The position numbers and the translations under genes were made by a program. From Chondrosia reniformis (taxonomy: Eukaryota > Porifera > Demospongiae > Chondrillida > Chondrillidae), in assembly GCA_947172415.1 (NCBI GenBank), contig OX359189.1:5966501-6030500 (forward strand): a DNA stretch of 64,000 nt. Reading direction: 5' to 3'. The notes beneath the pieces were generated by a model. It saw only the letters and a list, made by a program, of their open reading frames with translations, was not told the origin of the DNA and did no database searches. Shown here in pieces: positions 55,440 through 64,000 of this stretch. Within the stretch, counting starts at the first letter, position 1; every line of letters begins with the position of its first letter.

Positions 55440-58220
55440 ATGTTCAGGAATCATCTTGCAATTGTAGTCCTACTTGTAGGCATTGGCACTGCCACAGGTA
55501 CGTATACACGTGCACTATAGAGTTTCTTTGCACAAGCAATTAACGTATATCTACAAACTTTAAATTTAATTTTGTTTTTTTTTTTGTATATTCACTGGGC
55601 TCTCTGTATAAAAGTAGCCACAATGAGCTAAGTAGAGTTGCAATATAGTAGGGATACCTTCTACATACCTGATTTATATATATTATCTACAAAAGTACGT
55701 TTTTGTAAAAATACGATCGGATTCCCAATACGAGCTGCATATGAGATTGACTCTGAGGGAGATTGATGAGTCAACAGATAATCTTTTAGTTCGCTCATGT
55801 GTAACTCTTCAGTTATAAGGTACGCTATTATCTTCGCGTCCTTTCAAATGAGGTGTTACGAATTCCACATAGTCAGGAGGGTGAGACTCATGTATATCCT
55901 TGTTAAACTCTCACAAGGTTTATTTAGTTTTTTTACTGTATAATAGATGTAGTAGTAGGAAAATGGTTATTCATATTATATAGTTGAGATCAGGCATGTG
56001 TATAGGTACACTTGGTACACATGATTCATTGGGTGCATGACCTCACTGCACAGTTGTTTATCCCTATCGTGGTTGTGCACCTTTATATGGTATCATGTAT
56101 GTCGTCTGGTGTGCATGTGTGTAAATAGACAGTGATTATATAGCACATCTGTAAAAACGTAATTAAAAGCGACACAGTGATCATGTGATACAGAAGTGAT
56201 ATACCAGTACTGAAATTTAAGTAACACATCACGTGTACATGTGTTTGTGTGTACCATGATATGTGAAATATATAGCGATAGTTGATAAAAACTTGAAATT
56301 TAAACCTGTGAAATTAGATTCATTAATACATAGCTTAAATCTGACAGTTTCATTCTGTATGGAAGCTGAAATTTGGTCCTATGGCAATGAATATTAATTA
56401 TGAGCAGATAATGTTTGGAGACCATGCCAGTTATAGTATCAAGATTTATGCTGGTGAAATTTCATGTTCTGTAGAGAAGGAAAAAGAAAAACTTAGCTGT
56501 AACTTTCCATAGTTTGTATAATGTTTATATAAGCAACGAAATGGTGTTATAAGAATTCCTACAACCACACATTACACATATAATTATAATTAGATTAGTA
56601 CATATACATTGGTATTTGTAACTTAAATTGTAACTACCCTCCATGGATATGTACATATACAGGTCAATTTCTTGGAAATGTGGTTGATCTTAAAATTGGA
56701 GGTGATCCTGGAAACGAAAGGGGTTACCTCGTTGTAACCTTAGAAACTGTTGGAGGGATCCGAAGTGATACCACTGTTTGTGGTGCTGTGGATATTGGAA
56801 CTGCCTTTGTAAGCTGTTCTAAGATAGGCTGGATTGCATCTACAGGAACAGGGACAGTGTCATCTTTTGGGTAATGTTATTTATTTTCCTTGTTTAGTAT
56901 ATAATATAATGTTTGTTAGCAGATAGTCTTTGACAGATAACATCTGTCCAACTAAGATATGCATAATTAGACATGTACACACACCATGGATGTTATACTG
57001 TCGTTGTCCTTATTCTCATAAGAATGTATATAGGACAGGGTTGGATTTTCACTAAACATGCAGAGCATTGTACACTGCTGATTTATAATCTACTGTTTCA
57101 TTCAGACTAATTCAATCCATCTTAGAGGTGTTACTCTTATAAATTTGACCTTTCTTGTAGTTTGCTGTATACATAGTCTAATCCAATCATGAGATGATTG
57201 GATTAGACTAATATCATGTTCACATGTACACATGCACACATTTGCCCTCGTGTGCATCTGTGCTAACATTACATATGTACGTAATTTGCTACTTAAATTT
57301 GTTTAAGGTATACACATACGTACGTATATGTATGTATACAGGATCACATTGAACTTGTTCCTTCACTCTAGTTTGAATACTAACCCGGCTACACCTAGAA
57401 TCAGTAATTTGGTCTGTCAAGGAAATGTCAATGGCGCTTTAAGTTGTACTTATGATACCCCATCGGTGAATGACTGTGCATCGAACTCAGGCCAGATTGC
57501 TGCTATTAGCTGTTGTGAGTTAATGAAGTATCCCTAGCATCCTGTGCAATATAATCCTCTTTTGAGGTCATTCTGTATGCATATTTAATTATCTGTGATG
57601 GTTAGTGGCTATGAGTACTATGTCTATTATGCATTTGTGAATATGAGAATGATAGACGAAGTGAGATTCCTAAAAAGTAAATTTTAAACATTTAGTCAAA
57701 ATCCAGTTTAAATGGAGGCTAATTGGTCTATATAGCAAGTATTTCCAATTATAATTATATATAACTTAGCCTTAGATGGTGAGAGGTAATTAACCCTAGG
57801 GTGTCCACTGCACAGAGAAGCATGCATATGGATAAGGAAAGGATGCAATAATGTCTACATTATACACTCATCATTTTAAGTACGTGCCATTAGGGTATTA
57901 TGTAAGTATATGCCATTTAAGCCCTTGCATACCTAAGTACCTTAGTCTTGTATATAAATTTCTATTTTGACCATAGAAAATGTATATATGTATGTATATA
58001 GTTTTTGTATAAAAGAGTTGACATGTATCAACTGCCTCACAAGTGAATATCTCTGATCTATTTCACTATTGTTTTCTTTACTATTCTAGACTTTACTGTT
58101 GGTCAGGTGGTTGGTATTGCTATAGGGATACTCCTTCTCTGTCTGCTGATCACTGTTCTTCCAGTCATCCTCTGTTGCTGCTGTATTTGTGGTGTGGGCA
58201 TCTGTGCTGCTTCAAGTTAG
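55440..58220 (+). CDS. Short SRCR-domain membrane receptor, paralogue B
   Basis: Four exons, 55440-55497, 56663-56870, 57372-57514 and 58090-58220, with lengths identical to paralogue A; 179 aa. Signal peptide MFRNHLAIVVLLVGIGT; SRCR-like domain with VVDLKIGGDPGNERGYLVV, TTVCGAVDIGTAFVSCSKIG and NLVCQGNVNGALSCTY; membrane helix and CCCCICG juxtamembrane. Compared with A, the loop before NDC and after it differs sharply (DTPSVNDCASNSG against DIELMNDCKLNPG), while the membrane exon is almost unchanged. Intron 1 is 1.2 kb and free of the LINE. Confidence 0.8.
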
Positions 58221-58999
58221 ATAGAACAATCCTGTAACTCTTACATGGGACATGTAGTGAAATAAGCTGGTGCATGGAATATTCATATGCAAATTAATTG
58301 TTAAGCTTTAATTTGTATGCACTGTTTAACTTTAATTTGTATTTACTTTATAAACTATTAGTATTCATATGCTTTCCTTCAGTGTCTGCATGTGTGCCTG
58401 ATAATGTCAAGTTATAGCTACAACTCACTCCCATGCATCTTTATATTCAAATGTGGTGCTTTCTAGTGTGTAATAATACATGTATATGCTGTAAAACCTG
58501 TCCTTCCTTAATAACTGACCCTACATTTATAAATTCTGTCACTGATAGAGTCTATCACATATGTACGTAGGGACCCTTAGGATGTTGTAGTAGGAAGTAC
58601 AAAATTGCCTGGGATCATAAAGGAAATGTATCCACTGCTGTTAAACAGTGGAAAGTACCATGTAAAAAGATCACTGATAAGTACAACTTTTTGGGTATTG
58701 ACATACGTACTTCAGAGATTTTCTTGCATGCCTTGATCGGTTTCAAATATTGTTTATTTAGCTAGCTAGTCACAAAATAGAAGTAATTGTATAGGGGATA
58801 ATTTGCTGTTTCAAAACAAAGGTTTTTCAGTTTCAAATACCAAATTCCATTGCAACAAAAGTTTTCCGCTTTTGAGCCATCTGTAATATAATATTCAGTA
58901 ATTCAATCAAATCTTCCTTCACTATTGAAATACCGTATCATTAGTCACAGTGTGTTTGCCTTGGTTAGGGTCTCTCTTCTGCCATTAAGCAGATACTTG

Positions 59000-59830
59000 C
59001 ATTAAGAGAAGCTTCTTTCTACATCCACTGAAACTACAGGCATCCAAATTGCATTCCACGCAATAGTGGAAAGTAGAGAAGGGTCCTGCAATTTCTCCCA
59101 ATAGGCAGAAAGGTTGAGAGGATTGGGTAGAGAGTTGAGTGTAAATTGTGTATAGTTAGTTCCCTCTTCCATTAGCTGTGGGGAGGGGGTTGCTAATGCT
59201 GTGATATCACTGTAATCAGCACTATTGTGAATTATGATAGGTTCGTAGTTGGCGAGGATCAAAAGTCTGGCTGCTTGTAATACATGTAAGCTGGATGTGT
59301 ATCCAGATGTCCTTCCAGGTTCTCGAGAGAGAGGCTGAATATATTCTAAAAGCATGCAGCAGTCTTCTGTTCTCTTGATCAGGTAGCTGTCCAAGGAGAC
59401 AATCTGTTTCGTACCAAAATTCAACTTTTGGTGGAACAGTGCACTATGCTTAATCCGCCACAATTGGTTTTCAGGTAATTTTATGGCGGATTAATGTGTT
59501 GGCGGATTATACAATATGAAGCCCAGTTTATCACATTTGTTTCTTAAGTACTGTAAAATTAAAAAATGTCTCTTTAGAATATCCCCAGGTCCCACCTTTG
59601 ATGTAAGCTTTGAGGTCTTCCATAAGGTTGTAGACAGTGCAGGCAGGAGGCGACTCCTTTGCCGCTAGTGATGTGAGAACTGTCATTCCTTGATAAAGGT
59701 GAGGTGAAGACATATTTCTGGGTATATAACTCTGTGTCACTAATTCCACAATCCTCTGTACAGCCATTCCCTGTCCCTTCTCAGCTTTGTAGAAATCTTT
59801 ATACAAATGACCTAGATTAAATTTGTCCAA
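59000..59830 (-). pseudogene. hAT-family transposase relic, copy B
   Basis: Longer than copy A. Upstream part LYKDFYKAEKGQGMAVQRIV and YIPRNMSSPHLYQG, then after a break near 59500 a second frame with LLEYIQPLSREPGRTSGY and WNAIWMPVVSVDVERSFS. The same TAA stop as in copy A separates ERSFS from CKYLLNGRRE, so it was already dead before duplication. No catalytic core or terminal repeats seen. Confidence 0.82.
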
Positions 59831-60644
59831 TTGGTATACCTGATTTAGGTTCCATTCCAGCTCCTAGTAGCTATGACTACACTCATTTGGTGGAATGGCT
59901 ACATGCATGCAGTACTGCATGGCCATTTGAGGGGTAAAAGTAAGCAATAAGTTGCTTATCTAAGTTGCTTATACTAAAGATCTAGTTAACTTCCCTATAG
60001 CCTACCTTAATTTAATATAGAAATGTCTCCATAACAACTGGGTGCAGTTCCCCGGCAAGCAAGCAAATAAGTATTCAATTGTCTATATGAATCTTACTCA
60101 TAGTCTAAGAACACTTCACACTTGTAAGCTAAGCAGTTTCTTCACTATATATAGTCAACTGATTGATCATGAGATCAAGTAATTTCTACAGTCATGATTA
60201 ATGGATGAACATGAAACATAGAGGTGTTGTAATGTGTGCACTTCATGTGCATGTCCTTTTAACAGGACCTACGTATATCTGTAACTGCTATACATATAGG
60301 TTGAATTACTTGTAGATTCCTTGAGACATATTTCTAACACCAATTGAATAACAACTGTATTGCCTTCTTGTTTATAAGTCTAGATCATGAAGTTTGACTT
60401 CATTCAACATGTATATATGGCTACTTCCTTTATAGACCATTTTGAATCTTGCACACAATGGCATGAATATAATGTAAAGTCCTTTGTGTGCTGATAGCAG
60501 GAGTACATTTTATGATGCCTCTGCTGTACAGTGCATTGTTTAAAAATTGTATTATTTATATAATATAATTGTTAATGCCTTTGATGCAATTAAATAACTA
60601 GATGTTATATTGTGTGAACTGAAACTGTAGAACTGTACTTATGT

Positions 60645-60730
60645 GCCGACTCATATGAATCCTAAGATATTAGATGCCAATCCCACATACGTGGAACCTC
60701 CCTGAAATCCGGATTATTTGGTGAGCACAT
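60645..60730 (+). repeat. Dispersed tract shared with the composite element, unit B copy
   Basis: Same tract as at 48476 (GCCGACTCATATGAATCC ... GGATTATTTGGTGAGCAC), with one extra T near the end. Duplicated together with the unit. Confidence 0.8.
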
Positions 60731-61053
60731 TACTTTTCCTGGCGTAGAAGTCTGATTGAGCTTGTTGGTCAAATGTACTTGTCACTGTGGGGGTGAGTGT
60801 GTAGCTGGTGGCTCTAATGCCATTCGCTATTTATTGTACATACTTAGGTTTAGTTTTGCTTTCTTGTATTATTCCACAATTCATCTAGTTCTTTAATTGT
60901 ATATATCAAAGGCAATTAGGACCATTTAATTTTAATCATCATTCCGTTTTCCTGCTTAATTATTATATAATTGAATATTCACATCTAATTAATTACAATA
61001 ACCAGAAAAATAAGTGTACAAGCCAATTGAAAATTGAGAAAGACCTTTTTTCC

Positions 61054-62016
61054 TCAAAACAACACACATTTGGGTCTTTCTTTACATGTCTTCACTTTCA
61101 GCATTAAGTAAATTTGCCGCCGAATAAACTTGAAATATAATATAATCATAATTGGTGTAGGAAGAAGGGAAATGTAACTTAACATGGCTTGGTAGTAAAG
61201 TATACTCACAGCTTTACCTTCATCATCTTTGGTGTTTTCCAAGTGTTTCTGAGCAACTTCTATGATTGGACCTAACTGACTTAGTAGATTTAAGGTATTA
61301 CCAATAATAAGAAAGAAAGTGAATTTGATCAAGCCTTTTTGAGGACCTACATCTCCACTGATATTATGCTGCTTTAGGTAATGCAATGTCAGTATTGGAA
61401 CTGTAATGACAATGATATAAGAAAGACCTGGACATAGCATAAGACAAATTGCCAAGAAAGTGTAAGCAGTGGGATTTCTTTGAAGATAAGGATAGCATGC
61501 AATATCTTGAACAAAGGAAATAGCTATCACATTCTCAAAAATGACTGCTAGACACAAAGTAGAAATTAGGAGCCAGAGAATAACAGTTATTGCTACTGAT
61601 ATTTTCCAAATTTTAACCTTATTCTTCAGCCGCACAAGTAAATAGATGATGATAGCATTTGTAGCCATAAAAGCAAAACGACTACCTCCTCCAATGATAT
61701 AGAATGCAGCAAATACTTTACACACTCCTATTGATGGTGGCAAGTTAAGGTATCCACAGATTAGTGTCATTGAACGCATCATTAGACCAGTGACACCAAT
61801 TAATACACATCCAACAAGGATATTGGAAAGGATAAGACGAACAGATTTGTTGAATATCTCATTTGAGCTCTTTGCCAGAGCTATAAGTACAAGAATATTT
61901 AAAAGCAATCCAGCTACAATAAGAAGAACACTTATCCAGCTTTGAATAATAGACGCTGTTTTGTCAAGTTCTGTTGTGTTTGTACTAGAAATATTTCCAA
62001 CCGTATAGCTCAACAT
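61054..62016 (-). CDS. Intronless 7TM receptor, copy 5 (unit B)
   Basis: About 320 aa from the ATG at 62016 (MLSYTVGNISSTNTTELD). Seven membrane segments, glycosylation sites NISS and NTT, TM3 cysteine GVCKVF, loop-2 cysteine DIACYPY, VRLKN for DRY, TM7 SLLPTPIMIILYF. The C-terminus is a few residues longer (KERPKCVLF) than in copy 4. The flanks and the third extracellular segment (EVAQKHLENTKDDEGK) match copy 4, but YIIGGGSRFAFM and LCPGLSYIIVITVPILTLHY match copy 1, a second mosaic. Confidence 0.8.
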   Translation of the reverse strand: MLSYTVGNISSTNTTELDKTASIIQSWISVLLIVAGLLLNILVLIALAKSSNEIFNKSVRLILSNILVGCVLIGVTGLMMRSMTLICGYLNLPPSIGVCKVFAAFYIIGGGSRFAFMATNAIIIYLLVRLKNKVKIWKISVAITVILWLLISTLCLAVIFENVIAISFVQDIACYPYLQRNPTAYTFLAICLMLCPGLSYIIVITVPILTLHYLKQHNISGDVGPQKGLIKFTFFLIIGNTLNLLSQLGPIIEVAQKHLENTKDDEGKAVSILYYQAMLSYISLLPTPIMIILYFKFIRRQIYLMLKVKTCKERPKCVLF

Positions 62017-62611
62017 AATTCTTGTCTTCAACTTTCTTGAATTGTTACACTTAAAGTTTGCAAGGTCTGAGAGCCTGACTCTGGCAGTTTTAGGTTACTC
62101 AATTGCAAGTTTTATAACAATTGAAATTAAAATTGGACTATATATGGATGTATTACTATGTTACAAATTTACCTACATATGAAAAATTGAAATGTGTATG
62201 TTTTTTATTTCATTTCTTTAATTTATAGACCCATTCACTATGAATAGGTGTATATTAGTATTACAATTACTGATTGGAGCTCAATGAGTCCTATAAATAA
62301 AATAAATACATGCAAAATATAAACAAACTCATGATCAGTATTAACTTTTACATGGGTTTCATGAATAGGATATACAATACCTGTATTTGCCATAACATAC
62401 AGTGTATACCTTAAGATATAACCTGAACTATAAAGGAGTTAATTACACTGAACCTGTGCAAAGGCTATATGTACAGGTTATAAGTATGATAAATGAATAA
62501 TCACTGCACGGAATTTATTACACCAAACTAGCCAAGTGACCACAGTCTAAATATAATTTTGGATGGGGGACAGAAGTCCTATAAATTGGCAACCAGTGTA
62601 TATATACAACA

Positions 62612-62641
62612 CTGATGATTGAGCCCAAATGAGGGCGAAAC
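62612..62641 (+). ncRNA. Hammerhead-ribozyme-like core
   Basis: CTGATGA (62612-62618), then a hairpin with GCCC and GGGC arms, then GAAAC (62637-62641). It lies inside the unit B counterpart of the foldback element at 51.4-51.6 kb. Outer stems could not be assigned with confidence. Confidence 0.35.
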
Positions 62642-63089
62642 AACTGTCTGTGGTTCTTTGACGAATCTTGGTTGACTGTGAGGTGATCACCTGACAACCT
62701 GTACATTAATAAATTAAATATACATGAAAATATATTGTTACATATGTAAAATATATTACACTCATGCTAGAGCTAGAGTTCCTTCTTTTTGATGACTCCT
62801 GCAGTATACTGCACATATACAGTATTGTATACCAAACAATTTCATCAAGATCAAGAAGAAGACAAAGATTCCCAGGATCACTGATGAAGAGTGGAATTCC
62901 CAGAAGGTTTTCTGGCCCAGTGGAGCAGAAGAAGAAAAGACTCCTGCATGTATGTTAATTCATCCAAAGCTTTCTTCATGTAGGTTTAGTTCCCTATATA
63001 TACGTAGGCCTTTTTTACAGAGTAGGCATAGGCATATACGAAAATGGTGTATTAGAGAACAAGCCTTTGTGATTAGGAATTCCATACTC

Positions 63090-63517
63090 AAGAATTATGA
63101 CACGTACACTATTCAAATGAAACCAAATTCCTTAATTTACAATATATATATACAATTACCATTTTCAGAAATTCTTTCTGTTCAGAAAGACTACTGTTCA
63201 GAAAGGCTACCATTCAAGACTGTTGAAGGAAGCTGTTCTAATCAGACAAATGATCGTGATCATGAGAAACACCCTATACAGGGACGAAGGACACTTACTT
63301 ACCTGATAAATTTAACCATTAGAAAGGCCTCATTGAATTTTATTAAAGAGCTATACTTCCTGTCTCTGTGATGTCATCATTTCACATATATATATGTAAA
63401 CCACTCAACCATATTTGTGCCATATATATATATATTGAAGATGTATATGATTACCGAAACATTCGTAAATTAAAGAATTTGGTTTCATTTGACGGGTATA
63501 CATGTTATAATTCTTGA
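63090..63517. mobile_element. Inverted-repeat element interrupting a 7TM copy
   Basis: About 50-bp ends are inverted repeats: left CAAGAATTATGACACGTACA ... CAAATGAAACCAAATTC; right, inverted, CAAGAATTATAACATGTATA ... CAAATGAAACCAAATTC. The interior (about 330 bp) has short internal TTCAGAAAG repeats and no clear ORF. The right end abuts the truncated 7TM fragment at 63.53 kb. Confidence 0.65.
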
Positions 63518-63529
63518 ATATTTTTAAAT

Positions 63530-63830
63530 GTCCTATGGATGGTGGAAAGTTAAAGTATCCACAGATAAGTGTCATTGAACGCATTATTAGACCAGTGACA
63601 CAAATTAATACACATCCAAAAAGGATATTGGAAATGATAAGATTAACGGATTTGTTGAACATCTCATTTGAGCTTCTTGCCAGAGCTAAAAGTACAAGAA
63701 TATTTAAAAACAAACCAGCTACAATGAGAAGAACGCATATCCAGCTTTGAATAATAGATGCTGTTTTGTCAAGTTCAGTTGTGTTTGTACTAGAAATATT
63801 TCCAGCACAAGGTCTGACTCTGTTAGTCAT
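63530..63830 (-). pseudogene. 7TM receptor 5' fragment
   Basis: Encodes AGNISSTNTTELDKTAS, TM1 ICVLLIVAGLFLNILVLLAL and TM2 up to GYFNFPPSIG, where the frame passes into the inverted-repeat element. The usual N-terminal leader before GNISS is replaced by MTNRVRPCA read from flanking DNA. TM3-TM7 are absent from the window, so this is a truncated copy of the copy 5 type. Confidence 0.85.
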
Positions 63831-64000
63831 ATTTTATACCAATTGAAAATGACTATATATGTACAGGTATTACTGTTTTACAAATATATATACCTATACG
63901 TTATATGTAAAATTGAAATGTGTATGTTTTTTATTTCATTTCTATAATTTACAGATCCATTCACTATGAATAGGTGTATATTAGTATTACAATTAATGAT

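Larger units (their letters stand above)
55347..62885 (+). repeat. Segmental duplication unit B
   Basis: Second copy of the SRCR - hAT relic - repeat - 7TM unit, about 7.5 kb, in direct orientation to unit A. It lacks the three mobile insertions of unit A and so supplies the empty sites for them. Confidence 0.9.

Noticed and set aside
62952-63371. 139-codon plus-strand frame
   Set aside because: It spans the end of the inverted-repeat element, has no recognisable domain and no splice support; probably chance.

Overview
The window looks like nuclear DNA of an early-branching metazoan, most probably a demosponge. It is AT-rich, with compact spliced genes (GT-AG introns, many of 50-400 bp), clear animal orthologues (U2AF1, an ABCC4/MRP4-like transporter, a Rab-like GTPase), animal-type cell-surface receptors (Ig/FN3 and SRCR), lineage-specific 7TM receptors and a wide range of retrotransposons and DNA transposons. 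The sponge assignment is inferred from gene style; no marker gene settles it. There are no prokaryotic features.

Layout. 0.5-5.2 kb: a small unrecognised minus-strand gene head-to-head with a complete ten-exon U2AF1 gene (213 aa), then a single-exon sulfotransferase-like gene. 6.6-9.7 kb: a complete nine-exon receptor (signal peptide, three Ig-like regions, two FN3-like domains, one membrane segment, Tyr-containing tail; 638 aa). 10.9-13.1 kb: the first member of an intronless 7TM receptor family and a decayed relative. 13.7-22.8 kb: gene-poor, with a minisatellite, a cluster of RFX/X-box-like palindromes, the 3' end of an unknown gene, a MITE-like hairpin and two copies of a composite element, each carrying an array of about 170-bp repeats. 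22.9-26.7 kb: a 7TM fragment and two intact 7TM genes. 27.5-35.4 kb: a 26-exon ABCC4-like transporter whose rebuilt reading frame is continuous (1,434 aa), with a tRNA-like element in one intron. 35.5-38.4 kb: fragments of non-LTR elements.

38.5-63.8 kb is a recent segmental duplication. Unit A (about 38.5-51.8 kb) and unit B (about 55.3-62.9 kb) each hold, in the same order, a short SRCR-TM receptor gene (+), a hAT transposase relic (-), dispersed repeats and an intact 7TM gene (-). Unit A is about 5.7 kb longer because it carries three insertions missing from unit B: a Jockey/CR1-like LINE, a second LINE with a long open RT frame and a clean 7-bp target duplication, and a non-autonomous Tc1/mariner-like element. 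Between the units lie a decayed plus-strand 7TM copy and a Rab-like gene.

Taken together, the right half and the 10-27 kb block form an actively rearranging surface-receptor locus. There are five intact 7TM genes, at least four broken copies, mosaic paralogues that suggest gene conversion, and two SRCR receptors whose differences are concentrated in one short loop of the ectodomain. Exon-intron models were assembled by hand and checked by splice sites and phase. Functions of the 7TM and SRCR families are unknown.
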